A DNA stretch of 64,000 bases from Clostridiaceae bacterium AM27-36LB. Lineage in GTDB: Bacteria; Bacillota; Clostridia; Lachnospirales; Lachnospiraceae. The notes beneath the pieces were generated by a model, which was not told where the DNA came from, did no database searches, and worked only from the letters and a program-made list of their open reading frames with translations. Position numbers and translations under genes: made by a program. The DNA is taken from contig QUJQ01000008.1 of assembly GCA_003480725.1 (NCBI GenBank), positions 33,201 through 97,200 on the forward strand, in the 5' to 3' direction. Below are positions 32,625 to 42,242 of this stretch, one piece after another; the first letter of the stretch is position 1, and the number at the start of each line of letters is the position of its first letter.

Positions 32625-35600
32625 TTATTTCTGTTTTTTACGTCCTGCAAAGAAGATCAGCAGTCCTCCTGCCACTACCAGCAGTCCAACAATTGGAACT
32701 ACAGGTATGCTGCCCTTCTTCTGTCCCTGAGCATCAGATTCGTTATCTTCTACAACAACCTCTGTTTCGCTGTCTGTATCATAGGATGCAGCATTCTCAC
32801 TGACTATTACAGACCCTGCCTCCTCAGTTTCCTTATCTACGCCAGAAACTGCTTCTGCATTCTTCGCATTCTCGGCTGCCGCAATTGCCTGTAAGTTTGC
32901 TAAGGTTGTAGTTGTCTTTGTATTTGTTGCTGCGGCAGTACCGCTCACTGCTTCTGCAAAGCTGGTTGCCGCAGCCTGTACGCTCGTAGCAGCACTGTTA
33001 TCGGAACCGCTTCCGGAACTGCTGTGTTTATGCTTATGACTGCCAGAGCTGCTGCTCACGCCTGCTGAGCTGCCATTTCCTGGGTTCTTATCAATCTCTG
33101 TCTTTTCATTATCAGACATATTTGTCAGCTCTTTGTATTTTGTAAGTGTCTCTGCTTTCGGTGTTGCTTCAACACCGCCTGCTTTCCAGTAGAGATCTGC
33201 TAACGGATCATCAGCCCCATCAATGCAGGTGCCGTCCTTTACATAACGGTTCAGACTATTGACCCATACACCTTTATCTGCTGCCTTTCCAGGTTCTGCA
33301 TTCTTTGTCTTACGGGAAGTTGCACCCTGCAATAATGCTGACTTAGTGTTGATAGCACCAGAGCCTGCTACTGCTGTTCCGCCATTTCCCCATAATACAT
33401 CTCCACCAATGGCGATCAGCTGACCATTTCCTGTAACTGTTCCATCTTCAAGCTTCAATGCATTTCCACCTTCTGCGTCCAACAGGACTTTTCCGCCACC
33501 ACCGTAGGTTGCCAGAACTGCATCATCTGCCAATGTTATTCTTCCATTCTTCACTGCAAGTGCAGTCTGACCTTTTCCGGTGTTTCCTGCCTCGTCTCCT
33601 TTGATATAGACCTGACCTTTGACAGTCACATTTCCTGTTGCCTGCACGACTGCATCATCATTGGAGCGATCGGTCTTGTCTCCATTAGCCAGATAATTGG
33701 TATGCGAATAAATAGCTGCATTTTCAAGAATTGCGCCATCAGCCAGACGCACCTGACCGCACACTGAAGCTCCTGTAGTAAACACTCCATTAAATGCATC
33801 ATAGTTCATGGAGAATGTACCACCACCCTGCACATCAATGATTCCCTGCACAACAGAATCCGAAAGAGTCAGCTTTCCACCAGATTCAACAACGATCCGC
33901 ACACTGCTTAAGATCTCCATATTGGTCAGCGTCAGTGAGCAGCCATCTGGAATATACAGAGTCTGCGGAATATTTCCCGCTTTTACCTGATCCCATGTGA
34001 TATCATATCCCAGATATCCATAGGTTCCACTCTGATGGGAACCAAACCATACTTCCAGATCTTTCGGTATCCGAACGCTCTCTGTCTCGCCAGATACATT
34101 ACTGCCAAAATTCTTGATTACCCATGGCTCCATAATATCCCAGGCATAAAGGTCATTTGAATATTTCCTCAGATTCTCAGTTTTAATCTGATCCACCAGA
34201 GTTTCCTCTCCAGTATAGATTACAAATGGTAATGCATTGCTGACAGCTGTACGACCTTGATCATCTTCAACCGAAATAGAAATCAGATATTTTCCTGCAT
34301 CTTTTGGCGTTCCATCTAATGTCAGATCACTGCTCAAAGTCAGATAAACACCTTTCATACCGCTGTCACTGTTCTCTTTTGTTCCTTTTTGGGTATCTGG
34401 CACAATATTTACTGTACAATTTTTTCCATTTAAGCTGATCTTCGATTGATGATTCAGAGGTTCCCAATCACTGTCCTGTACCTCTGATCCTTTCTCAACC
34501 AACGCACCATAAACTGTCACAGCACTGTTCTTATTAGAGCTGGTGCCACCTGAGCTGGCGCCGGATACACCGTCGTAGTCTTTCTGTCCGACAATTGCCG
34601 CTTCAAAAGTTCCATCGATCTTCACACGAAGTTCATATAGGTCACCTTTTCCATCATCTGCGACCAGAGACGCTGTTCCATTTGTATCAATAATAAACTT
34701 CAGTGCAAGATCCGAATATCCTGTTGCAGAAATGATAATGCTGTCACCGCTCTTCAACACCTCAGCCCCAGGTGCTGACGAAAAGTTCATCGCAGCCACT
34801 TCAATTCTGTTTTCATTAGTATTAGGATAATACTGACCTCCACAAGAAGGCGCCAAGGTATTTTTCGACCATTCGGTATTGTTTACTATAAAAGCTGTAA
34901 TCTTTTCTGCGTATCCTTTTATATCAAAAGTAAAATACCATTTTTGTCTAAAAGTATCCTGACTCAGAGCCACATTGGAAACGGTGATCTGTCCCGGAAC
35001 ATATTCCTTAAATGTCGCAGTTACATTCACTGCCTCATCTGGCATGGTAAAGGTATATGTACCATCTGTTGTCTTGGTTGTTTTAACAACTTCGCTTCCT
35101 GTGCTTCCTGTAACTGTCAGAGTCTCCAGCTCATAGCTTCCAGATGCTGCTACACTAAGAGTAACCGTCTCCCCTGCTTTTGCAGTCTCTTTGTCAGCAG
35201 TCACTGTACCATTTTCAGATGTACCTACTGTGATAACATAGGATTCTGCGGACGGCGTATCCGGGCTCTCGCCTGAACCATTGGATTGCGCTGTAGCTTT
35301 GTAAGTATAATTTGATGATTTACCGCTGCGTTCTACTTTTATTGATAAATCTTCATAACCAGTTGCTGAAATCTTCACAGTGGCCGGATAGGAAGATGGA
35401 TTGCAGATTTTCAAAGCAGTATATCTTCCATAGTCACCTGTTGCACTTCCAACTTCCCATAAGTCAGTATCATACGTCCAACTAAGACTTCCATTTCTAT
35501 ATAAACTATCATTTACAGTTACAGTTGTAATTGCATTCATCCAGTCCATATCACTAAATTCAAGATTTAATATTTCCGGCATGAATCCTGATACCGTACA

Positions 35601-35960
35601 AGATTTCACCTCTGTCGGTGCTTTCTTTGCAGCCTGTCCTACAATCTCATTTTTTGACTTGTAGGTATCTACATCTTTCTTTTCTTCATCATCTGCCGAC
35701 CCTTCCACTTCCTCTTTTACTGCTTCCGTATCTGCTTTTACAACATCGGATTCTTCTTTCTTCTCCGTCTCATCTTTATTCTCTTCCATGTCTTTTTTCT
35801 CAACATCAGAGACTTCTTCTGCATCTCCTGTTCCATCATTCACGACACTTATGTTATTTGCTTCCGTCGAGGATTCCGCCTGTACATGGGTATCCATCAC
35901 AGATGTAATCATCAACGCAGCCAACAACAGTGCCATCACTTTTTTATGAATCTTTTTCAT
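32625..35960 (-). CDS. Large secreted/surface protein with DUF1533-like domains and a C-terminal membrane anchor
   Basis: A 1111-residue exported protein. Signal peptide (MALLLAALMITSVMDTHVQA) to about residue 29, then an acidic Lys/Glu-rich stretch to about 110. Two regions (about 115-215 and 320-430) resemble heme/hemoglobin-interacting DUF1533 domains (SLSWTYDTDLWEVG, VNNTEWSKNTLAPSCGGQYY, IIISATGYSDLALKF). Between them is an InlB-type repeat (DEAVNVTATFKEY). The middle of the protein (about 690-880) is rich in short beta-helix-like turns. A Ser/Gly/His spacer and Ala/Thr-rich region precede a final hydrophobic segment and Lys/Arg tail. No LPXTG-like motif is visible. ATG 35960 follows GGGAGG. 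Function not established; heme or ligand binding at the cell surface is a guess. Confidence 0.83.
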   Translation of the reverse strand: MKKIHKKVMALLLAALMITSVMDTHVQAESSTEANNISVVNDGTGDAEEVSDVEKKDMEENKDETEKKEESDVVKADTEAVKEEVEGSADDEEKKDVDTYKSKNEIVGQAAKKAPTEVKSCTVSGFMPEILNLEFSDMDWMNAITTVTVNDSLYRNGSLSWTYDTDLWEVGSATGDYGRYTALKICNPSSYPATVKISATGYEDLSIKVERSGKSSNYTYKATAQSNGSGESPDTPSAESYVITVGTSENGTVTADKETAKAGETVTLSVAASGSYELETLTVTGSTGSEVVKTTKTTDGTYTFTMPDEAVNVTATFKEYVPGQITVSNVALSQDTFRQKWYFTFDIKGYAEKITAFIVNNTEWSKNTLAPSCGGQYYPNTNENRIEVAAMNFSSAPGAEVLKSGDSIIISATGYSDLALKFIIDTNGTASLVADDGKGDLYELRVKIDGTFEAAIVGQKDYDGVSGASSGGTSSNKNSAVTVYGALVEKGSEVQDSDWEPLNHQSKISLNGKNCTVNIVPDTQKGTKENSDSGMKGVYLTLSSDLTLDGTPKDAGKYLISISVEDDQGRTAVSNALPFVIYTGEETLVDQIKTENLRKYSNDLYAWDIMEPWVIKNFGSNVSGETESVRIPKDLEVWFGSHQSGTYGYLGYDITWDQVKAGNIPQTLYIPDGCSLTLTNMEILSSVRIVVESGGKLTLSDSVVQGIIDVQGGGTFSMNYDAFNGVFTTGASVCGQVRLADGAILENAAIYSHTNYLANGDKTDRSNDDAVVQATGNVTVKGQVYIKGDEAGNTGKGQTALAVKNGRITLADDAVLATYGGGGKVLLDAEGGNALKLEDGTVTGNGQLIAIGGDVLWGNGGTAVAGSGAINTKSALLQGATSRKTKNAEPGKAADKGVWVNSLNRYVKDGTCIDGADDPLADLYWKAGGVEATPKAETLTKYKELTNMSDNEKTEIDKNPGNGSSAGVSSSSGSHKHKHSSSGSGSDNSAATSVQAAATSFAEAVSGTAAATNTKTTTTLANLQAIAAAENAKNAEAVSGVDKETEEAGSVIVSENAASYDTDSETEVVVEDNESDAQGQKKGSIPVVPIVGLLVVAGGLLIFFAGRKKQK

Positions 35961-36195
35961 ATGTACCTCCCTGTTTTATTGTTGAAAGTCGGTATTCACC
36001 GTGGTATAATCCTACAGTGAGTTATATCTAACAAGTATATTTTATTGAATATTTCAAAGTATTTGATATTCATTTTCAATATATGTTAGTTTATTATAAC
36101 CAACCGAACAAAACATATCAGATTGTGATTTAATTGTCAACCAGAATAACATTCTAAATAACTCACTTGAATTTTTTTATCAGAAAGGTGCTTTT

Positions 36196-37209
36196 ATGAA
36201 AAAATATATTGCTGTCCTATTGTCACTTTCCATATATGCAACCCTTACCGGATGTGCCAAATCCACTGATGCGCAGGAAAAGACTTTCTATGCCATGGAC
36301 ACTTTTATGGACTTTACAATCTATGGGGATGCTGCTCTTTTAGATGATGCGGAAAAACTGATCAATACACTGGAAGATACTCTCTCTGTGACGAAGAGTA
36401 CCAGTGAAATAGCACTTATCAATCAGAACGGTTATGGTACAGTTACCGGTTATGCCAATGATTTAATGACGAAAGCATTGAATATGTGCCAGCGTACAGA
36501 TGGTGCACTTGATATCTCTATCTATCCTATTGTGCGAAGTTGGGGTTTTACTACCGGAAGATATCAAATACCAGACCACAACACTATCTCTAATCTTTTA
36601 TCTCTTGTAGATTATACCCGGATTCAATACAATTCTTCCTCTGGAGATGTTGTACTTCCTGCTGGAATGGAAATTGATCTGGGCAGTGTCGCCAAAGGTT
36701 ATGCCGGTCAAAAGGTGGCTGATCTTCTGAAAAAAGAAGGCATTACTTCCGCATTTCTAAATCTTGGAGGCAATGTACAGACTATTGGAAATAAACCAGA
36801 TGGCTCTCCCTGGCAAGTCGCTATCAAGAATCCTGTCACTACCAAACCTATGATGGTTGTATCTGTCAGTGATCAGTCCGTGGTGACTTCCGGAGGCTAT
36901 GAGCGTTATTTTGAGCAGGAGGGAAAGCGGTACTGGCACATTATGGATCCTGCCACCGGTCGACCAGCAGACAGTCATCTGCTCTCTGTTACCATTATTG
37001 GAGATGATGGTATGATCTGTGACGGACTTTCTACTTCACTTTTTATTATGGGTCTTGAAAAATCTGCTGAGCTGTGGATGCAAAGTGATGATTTTGAAGT
37101 TGTGTTTGTTACTGATACAGAAGAAGTCTATATTACAGATGGACTCAGAGAACGATTTGCTCTGACAGAAGAATATAAAAATACTCCCGTCAGAGTTATA
37201 GAACGTTAG
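36196..37209 (+). CDS. apbE: FAD:protein FMN transferase (ApbE family) lipoprotein
   Basis: A 337-residue exported lipoprotein (signal ending TLTGC, Cys about 20). It would attach FMN covalently to a threonine or serine of membrane or extracytoplasmic flavoproteins such as Rnf/Nqr subunits or extracellular reductases. Family landmarks: YAMDTFMDFTIYGD, SIYPIVRSWGF, MEIDLGSVAKGYAGQKV, LNLGGNVQTIG, IMDPATGRPAD and DGLSTSLFIMG. The only plus-strand gene between two large minus-strand blocks. No target flavoprotein gene is seen close by. Confidence 0.94.
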   Translation: MKKYIAVLLSLSIYATLTGCAKSTDAQEKTFYAMDTFMDFTIYGDAALLDDAEKLINTLEDTLSVTKSTSEIALINQNGYGTVTGYANDLMTKALNMCQRTDGALDISIYPIVRSWGFTTGRYQIPDHNTISNLLSLVDYTRIQYNSSSGDVVLPAGMEIDLGSVAKGYAGQKVADLLKKEGITSAFLNLGGNVQTIGNKPDGSPWQVAIKNPVTTKPMMVVSVSDQSVVTSGGYERYFEQEGKRYWHIMDPATGRPADSHLLSVTIIGDDGMICDGLSTSLFIMGLEKSAELWMQSDDFEVVFVTDTEEVYITDGLRERFALTEEYKNTPVRVIER

Positions 37210-37230
37210 AATCGTGCACCGCAAGGCACG

Positions 37231-37265
37231 CAAACAAAAATCCCGCAGAATTGCTTCTGCGGGAT
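37231..37265 (-). terminator. Terminator of the alpha operon (after rplQ)
   Basis: ATCCCGCAGAA/TTCTGCGGGAT, an 11-bp perfect stem with a 4-base loop, followed on the minus strand by TTTTTGTTTG. A strong Rho-independent terminator 20 bases after the rplQ stop. Confidence 0.9.
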
Positions 37266-37284
37266 CTCAAATACTCGGATGAAC

Positions 37285-37809
37285 TTATACCAGCTCAAGA
37301 AGTACTTCCATTGCTCCGTCACCTTTTCTCTGTCCGATCTTTACGATACGGGTATATCCACCGTTACGGGTAGCATATTTCGGTGCGATCTCATCAAAGA
37401 TCTTAGCAACCATGTCTACTTCTTTTGCTTTCTTCTTGCCCTCTTCTACAGCTTTTACTGTGTAGAGGACTTTCATCATTTCTCTTCTTGCATGAAGTCT
37501 GGACGGAAGATCTTTTTTGATCTCTTTCTCTACTTCATCATATACGGTAACTTTCTTGCCGTCTTTTACTTCTTTTACTCTCTTACCGTCTTTGTCTTTA
37601 CGAGCAACTTTAGCGGTAACTTTAACGGTCTCGAAGTTATCTTTCTCTTTTACACCAAGAGCGATCAGACCTTCAGCGACTTTACGGATCTCTTTAGCCT
37701 TAGCTTCGGTAGTAACGATCTTGCCATTTGCCAGAAGTGCAGTTACCTGTCCTCTGATCAGTGCTTTTCTCTGTGCAGAAGTTCTGCTGAGTTTTCTATA
37801 TTTTGCCAT
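37285..37809 (-). CDS. rplQ: 50S ribosomal protein L17
   Basis: A 174-residue large-subunit protein, recognised by KYRKLSRTSAQRKALIRGQV at the start and RNGGYTRIVKIGQRKGDGAM near the end. It is longer than the 120-130 residues usual in E. coli and Bacillus because of a charged insertion (about residues 70-100, rich in Lys, Asp and Glu), a feature shared by many Lachnospiraceae as far as I recall. Last gene of the alpha operon, 137 bases after rpoA. Confidence 0.97.
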   Translation of the reverse strand: MAKYRKLSRTSAQRKALIRGQVTALLANGKIVTTEAKAKEIRKVAEGLIALGVKEKDNFETVKVTAKVARKDKDGKRVKEVKDGKKVTVYDEVEKEIKKDLPSRLHARREMMKVLYTVKAVEEGKKKAKEVDMVAKIFDEIAPKYATRNGGYTRIVKIGQRKGDGAMEVLLELV

Positions 37810-37946
37810 TTTTCATTTCCTCCATTTTCGTTGCGCCCCTGTACACGCATCATCGGACTTATTGTCCAGGGGTCTGGCTGTCAACTTACAGATATCTACC
37901 TGCACCGTGCATCTTTGGACTTACCGGCGCAGGCAGTTTATAGTTC

Positions 37947-38906
37947 TTATTCCTCGCTCTGGTTCAGTTCCAGACCAAGCTCTTTGAGTTTTGCAAGGAC
38001 TTCCTCCAGGGACTTACGACCAAGGTTACGAACCTTCATCATGTCATCAGATGTCCGGTTGCACAGCTCCTCAACGGTATTGATTCCAGCTCTCTTCAGA
38101 CAGTTATAAGAACGAACGGATAACTCCAGTTCGTCAATATTCATCTCAAGAACTTTCTCCTTCTCATCGCTCTCAGTCTCTACCATGATCTCTGCAGATT
38201 TGGCATTCTCTGATAAATCAATGAACAGGCTCAAATGCTCGCTCAGAACTTTCGCTGCCAGGCTGACAGCCTCGTCCGGAGCCAGGGTTCCGTTGGTGTA
38301 TACGTCTAGAGTCAGTTTATCGTAATCGGTAATCTGACCCACACGGGTATTCTCAACTTTCAGATTCACACGCTCTACCGGAGTATAGATAGAATCTACT
38401 GCAATCACACCGATCGGCAGCTCTTCATTCTTGTTCTTATCGGAGCTTACATATCCGCGACCTTTGGTAATGGTCAGTTCCATGTAAAGCTTGCTGTCTG
38501 CGCCACCGTTCAGATGTGCAATCACCACTTCCGGATTGAGAATCTCGATATCCGGATCGCACTGAATATCAGCTGCGGTTACAACACCCTCGCCCTCAAA
38601 ATCAATGTAAGCAACTTTCGCTTCTTCAGAATCGCTGTTGTTCTTGATTGCGAGACTCTTGATATTCATGATGATTTCCGTCACATCTTCTTTTACACCC
38701 GGGATGGAGCTGAATTCGTGAAGTACACCATCAATCTTTACCTGACTTACAGCAGCTCCCGGTAAAGAGGAAAGCATAATTCTTCTAAGGGAATTGCCAA
38801 GCGTTGTGCCATAGCCTCTTTCCAATGGTTCCACTACGAATTTGCCGTATTTTTTATCTTCTGAAATCTCTGCAATTTCAATCTTGGGTTTATTAAATAC
38901 TACCAC
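37947..38906 (-). CDS. rpoA: DNA-directed RNA polymerase subunit alpha
   Basis: A 319-residue core polymerase subunit: N-terminal assembly domain ([29 protein letters not shown]) and a C-terminal DNA/activator-binding domain ([36 protein letters not shown]). It starts at GTG 38904-38906, nine bases after AGGAGG; there is no ATG at that point. Located between rpsD and rplQ as in most Firmicutes. Confidence 0.98.
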   Translation of the reverse strand: MVVFNKPKIEIAEISEDKKYGKFVVEPLERGYGTTLGNSLRRIMLSSLPGAAVSQVKIDGVLHEFSSIPGVKEDVTEIIMNIKSLAIKNNSDSEEAKVAYIDFEGEGVVTAADIQCDPDIEILNPEVVIAHLNGGADSKLYMELTITKGRGYVSSDKNKNEELPIGVIAVDSIYTPVERVNLKVENTRVGQITDYDKLTLDVYTNGTLAPDEAVSLAAKVLSEHLSLFIDLSENAKSAEIMVETESDEKEKVLEMNIDELELSVRSYNCLKRAGINTVEELCNRTSDDMMKVRNLGRKSLEEVLAKLKELGLELNQSEE

Positions 38907-38956
38907 TAAAAAGCCCCTCCTGTTCTGTGTTGGGTGATATCATTTCCGGTTCCTAA

Positions 38957-39550
38957 TTATTTAGAATAGAGCTCGACGATAAGCATCTCGTTTACCGGTA
39001 CGTCGATCATCTCTCTGGTCGGAAGCTCTTTCACAACACCTTTCAGGTTCTCCTGATCGGACTCAAGCCATTCCGGAACAAGTCTTCCAGCAGTGGACTC
39101 AAGGATTGCTTTGTAACGATCAGAGCTCTTGCAGCTTTCTTTGATCTCTACGGTATCTCCAGCTTTTACAAGATAAGACGGGATGTTTACCTGTTTTCCA
39201 TTAACCAGCACATGTTTGTGGTCAACGATCTGTCTAGCTTCCTGACGGGTACGTGCAAATCCAAGACGGAAGATCACGTTGTCCAGTCTGGTCTCAAGCA
39301 TGATCATAAGGTTTGCACCAGTCATACCTTTCATACGATCAGCTTTTTTGTAATAATTACGGAACGGCTTCTCCAGCACGCCGTAGATGAATTTTGCTTT
39401 CTGTTTCTCTCTCAGCTGAAGTCCGTACTCGGAAATCTTCTTGTTAGCTCTCTGAGAATTTCTGTTGGATTTTTTATCAATTCCTAAATATACCGGGTCC
39501 AGACCTAAAGACCGGCATCTTTTAAGCACAGGTGTTCTGTTTACTGCCAT
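38957..39550 (-). CDS. rpsD: 30S ribosomal protein S4
   Basis: A 197-residue primary 16S rRNA-binding protein with an S4 RNA-binding domain ([20 protein letters not shown], then [21 protein letters not shown]). The N-terminus lacks the zinc-binding CxxC set seen in some S4 paralogues (only one Cys, in [10 protein letters not shown]). Lies in the alpha operon between rpsK and rpoA. Confidence 0.97.
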   Translation of the reverse strand: MAVNRTPVLKRCRSLGLDPVYLGIDKKSNRNSQRANKKISEYGLQLREKQKAKFIYGVLEKPFRNYYKKADRMKGMTGANLMIMLETRLDNVIFRLGFARTRQEARQIVDHKHVLVNGKQVNIPSYLVKAGDTVEIKESCKSSDRYKAILESTAGRLVPEWLESDQENLKGVVKELPTREMIDVPVNEMLIVELYSK

Positions 39551-39567
39551 CTCTCATACCCTCCTGA

Positions 39568-39960
39568 TTAAACTCTTCTACGTTTTGGCGGCCGGCATCC
39601 GTTATGCGGTACCGGTGTAACATCGGTAATACTGATAACTTCAAGACCGCATGCCTGCAGGGCACGGATTGCAGCTTCACGTCCTGATCCCGGTCCTTTT
39701 ACGAATACATCTACAGTCTTAAGTCCATGAATGAGGGCTGCTTTGGTTGCAGTCTCTGCTGCCATCTGAGCAGCATACGGAGTAGATTTCCTTGAACCTC
39801 TAAATCCAAGACCACCAGCACTTGCCCAGCTCAGAGCGTTTCCTTCTGCATCAGTCAGGGTAACGATCGTATTGTTAAAAGATGACTGGATATGTGCCTG
39901 TCCACGTTCAACGTTTTTCTTAACACGCTTTTTTGTCACTTTTTTGGTAACTTTAGCCAT
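39568..39960 (-). CDS. rpsK: 30S ribosomal protein S11
   Basis: A 130-residue platform protein with [21 protein letters not shown] and the C-terminal [16 protein letters not shown] signature. Eighteen bases separate it from rpsD. The ribosome site before its ATG is weak (TAGGTTAG), weaker than its neighbours. Confidence 0.98.
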   Translation of the reverse strand: MAKVTKKVTKKRVKKNVERGQAHIQSSFNNTIVTLTDAEGNALSWASAGGLGFRGSRKSTPYAAQMAAETATKAALIHGLKTVDVFVKGPGSGREAAIRALQACGLEVISITDVTPVPHNGCRPPKRRRV

Positions 39961-40008
39961 TTCTAAACTAACCTACTTTCTTTTACTTTCTATTGATTAT
40001 CTAGTTAC

Positions 40009-40377
40009 TTATTTCTTCTTGTTAGCAACAGTCTTCTTCGGACCCTTTCTGGTTCTTGCATTGGTCTTAGTTTTCTGACCACGAACCGGAAGGCTCTTTC
40101 TATGACGAACGCCTCTGTAGCATCCGATCTCCTGAAGTCTCTTGATGTCCATTGCGATCTGTCTTCTCAGATCACCCTCTACAGTCTGGGTTTCATCGAT
40201 AACAGCACTGATTTTCTTAACATCCTCATCTGTCAGATCTCTGACACGGGTATCCGGGTTTACCCCAGCAGCAGCCAGGATACGATTGGAACTTGTTCTA
40301 CCGATTCCGTAGATATAAGTCAGACCAATCTCAACACGTTTTTCTCTTGGTAAGTCTACACCAGAAATACGAGCCAT
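40009..40377 (-). CDS. rpsM: 30S ribosomal protein S13
   Basis: A 122-residue head protein contacting the 50S subunit and t[23 protein letters not shown] at the start, a helix-two-turns-helix, and the C-terminal [20 protein letters not shown] tail. The start at ATG 40375-40377 has the usual family N-terminus; a longer in-frame extension lacks similarity. It is separated from rpmJ by 267 bases, the longest gap inside the ribosomal cluster. Confidence 0.98.
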   Translation of the reverse strand: MARISGVDLPREKRVEIGLTYIYGIGRTSSNRILAAAGVNPDTRVRDLTDEDVKKISAVIDETQTVEGDLRRQIAMDIKRLQEIGCYRGVRHRKSLPVRGQKTKTNARTRKGPKKTVANKKK

Positions 40378-40578
40378 TTGATTATTCCTCCATTTAAATA
40401 AAGAATTGGGTTCCGGGCGTTTTTTAATAGGTGCCCGCTGACACTTTCCTAAATGAGACACGCAAGTTCGCGCGTCCAGCCGGGTATCTGCCCGACCTTT
40501 CAGATACTCTGCATACGCATTTCTCCGTTTTAAGCAATATCATTGTGAATAATCCTGGTCAAATCTATTTTGTATAAT

Positions 40579-40600
40579 CACTGACGCTTGTCGGTCAGTG
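40579..40600 (-). promoter_or_regulatory. Hairpin and possible internal promoter in the rpmJ-rpsM gap
   Basis: CACTGAC/GTCAGTG form a 7-bp stem in the long gap. Downstream on the minus strand TTGACC (40555-40560 region), 17 bases and TATTGC form a weak promoter-like pair. This may let the alpha operon genes be transcribed separately. The rest of the gap shows nothing further. Confidence 0.35.
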
Positions 40601-40644
40601 CAGCCGCACAAAAAAATTTTCACAAGAATCACAGTTTGCGGAAA

Positions 40645-40758
40645 TTAGCCCTGACGCTGTTTATGCTTCGGATTCTCGCAAATTACTCTGATACTACCTT
40701 TTCTCTTGATGATTTTGCATTTCTCGCAAATGGGTTTTACAGATGATCTTACTTTCAT
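40645..40758 (-). CDS. rpmJ: 50S ribosomal protein L36
   Basis: A 37-residue zinc-ribbon large-subunit protein, [20 protein letters not shown] then a second Cys/His pair (CENPKH). All zinc ligands (CxxC...C...H) are present, so this is the zinc-binding form. ATG 40756-40758 with AGGAGG upstream. It sits between infA and rpsM, the standard order. Confidence 0.97.
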   Translation of the reverse strand: MKVRSSVKPICEKCKIIKRKGSIRVICENPKHKQRQG

Positions 40759-40967
40759 CGTAAAAATCCTCCTTTCACATCTTGTGTTCTCCTGCCTCTC
40801 ATACAACTGGGTTTTGAAGTATAAAATTCGGAAAACAAGGCATTTCTTGTTACCGATCCCAACGAAAAAAGCGCACAAAAACAGGCGCACAATCCCCGTA
40901 GAGACCATACGCCTTATATAGTAGCATACGAACCTGCAAAATGCAAGTACTTTTTATACTATTTCTT

Positions 40968-41186
40968 CTATTTGTCTCTCCAGATAATACGTCCTTTGGA
41001 CAGATCGTACGGAGACAGCTCGATGGTAACTTTGTCACCCGGAAGGATACGAATGAAGTTCATTCGCAGCTTACCGCTGATGTGAGCAAGCACCTTGTGG
41101 CCATTTTCCAGTTCAACCTGGAACATTGCGTTCGGAAGCTTCTCAATAACTGTACCTTCGATCTCAATTACATCTGCTTTTGACAT
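40968..41186 (-). CDS. infA: Translation initiation factor IF-1
   Basis: A 72-residue OB-fold protein that occupies the ribosomal A site during initiation: [20 protein letters not shown], then [20 protein letters not shown]. Normal length. AGGAGG precedes the ATG. Thirteen bases after the KOW protein gene. Confidence 0.98.
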   Translation of the reverse strand: MSKADVIEIEGTVIEKLPNAMFQVELENGHKVLAHISGKLRMNFIRILPGDKVTIELSPYDLSKGRIIWRDK

Positions 41187-41199
41187 GTTTTTCCTCCTG

Positions 41200-41466
41200 T
41201 CAGTTTTTACTGTCTGATTGAATTGCCTGAATGATCATCTCATCGGAAAGTGTTTCCCCACTCTCCAGCATTTTCTTTACAGGTTCCGGAATCCTATGGA
41301 TCACCTGTATATGTTTCTTCTTCTTTTTCTTTGGTTTCTCCATGGTCCGGTTTCTTCCATCCACTAACCATACATATTCCTCATCCTGTCGGATAATGAT
41401 GTACAGTCTGTCCTTTTCGTGTCCGGCCAGGCTTCTGACCAGCATACCTGTCTCTGTTCTTACCAT
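41200..41466 (-). CDS. KOW-domain RNA-binding protein
   Basis: An 88-residue protein with an N-terminal KOW/SH3-like domain ([20 protein letters not shown], then [14 protein letters not shown]) and a very basic Lys run (KPKKKKKKH). Proteins of this type, sometimes annotated as L14-like, lie between map and infA in many Clostridia and are thought to bind RNA or ribosomes. Exact role unknown; position conserved. Confidence 0.85.
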   Translation of the reverse strand: MVRTETGMLVRSLAGHEKDRLYIIIRQDEEYVWLVDGRNRTMEKPKKKKKKHIQVIHRIPEPVKKMLESGETLSDEMIIQAIQSDSKN

Positions 41467-41478
41467 ATAATAGTTCCC

Positions 41479-42237
41479 TTATGCGTGCTGCAGAGTCAGG
41501 ATCTCCGGTTCTCCATCTGTGATGAGAATCGTATTTTCATAATGGGCAGCCAGAGAATGGTCTTCTGAGATCACCGTCCATTCATCATCCAGCCAGCGTA
41601 CTTTCCAGGTCCCCATGTTCACCATAGGCTCGATTGCAAGAGTCATACCCGGTACCAGAATGATGCCCCGTCTCTTCTGACGGAAATTCGGGATCTGCGG
41701 ATCTTCATGAAGCTCGGTTCCGATTCCATGTCCTACAAGGTCCTGCACGATTCCATAACCAAAACCGCTTACATAGTCATCAATGGCAGCCGAAATGTCA
41801 AATAAATGATTCCCGGCCTTTGCCTGTTTGATTCCTTCAAAAAAGCTCTGCTTTGTTACATCCAGAAGTTTCTGTGCTTCCGGACTGATCTGACCAACCG
41901 CATGTGTTCTGGCCGCGTCAGAATGATATCCTTTGTAGATCAGTCCTGCATCCAGGCTCACAATGTCGCCTTCTTTCAGGATACGGTCTCTCTTCGGGAT
42001 ACCGTGAACAACCTCTTCGTTCACAGATACACAGATGGATGCTGGAAAACCACCGTAATGCAGGAAATTCGGCTTGCAGCCAAGTTCCCGGATCACTTTA
42101 TCGCCCTTCTCATTGATCTCCATGGTGGAGATACCCGGACGAATGATCTTTGCCATCTCATCATGTACAATTTCCAGCCGTCTGCCAGCCTCACGCATCA
42201 GTTCGATCTCTTTTGCAGATTTTACTGTAACAGCCAT
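41479..42237 (-). CDS. map: Methionine aminopeptidase, type I
   Basis: A 252-residue metallopeptidase that removes the initiator methionine. Metal ligands are visible in VSLDAGLIYKGYHSDAART (two Asp), GHGIGTELHEDPQIPNF (His), LAIEPMVN (Glu) and the final SEDHSLAAHYENT region. It belongs to the shorter type I form without an N-terminal zinc extension. Six bases after adk. Confidence 0.97.
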   Translation of the reverse strand: MAVTVKSAKEIELMREAGRRLEIVHDEMAKIIRPGISTMEINEKGDKVIRELGCKPNFLHYGGFPASICVSVNEEVVHGIPKRDRILKEGDIVSLDAGLIYKGYHSDAARTHAVGQISPEAQKLLDVTKQSFFEGIKQAKAGNHLFDISAAIDDYVSGFGYGIVQDLVGHGIGTELHEDPQIPNFRQKRRGIILVPGMTLAIEPMVNMGTWKVRWLDDEWTVISEDHSLAAHYENTILITDGEPEILTLQHA

Positions 42238-42242
42238 AATTC

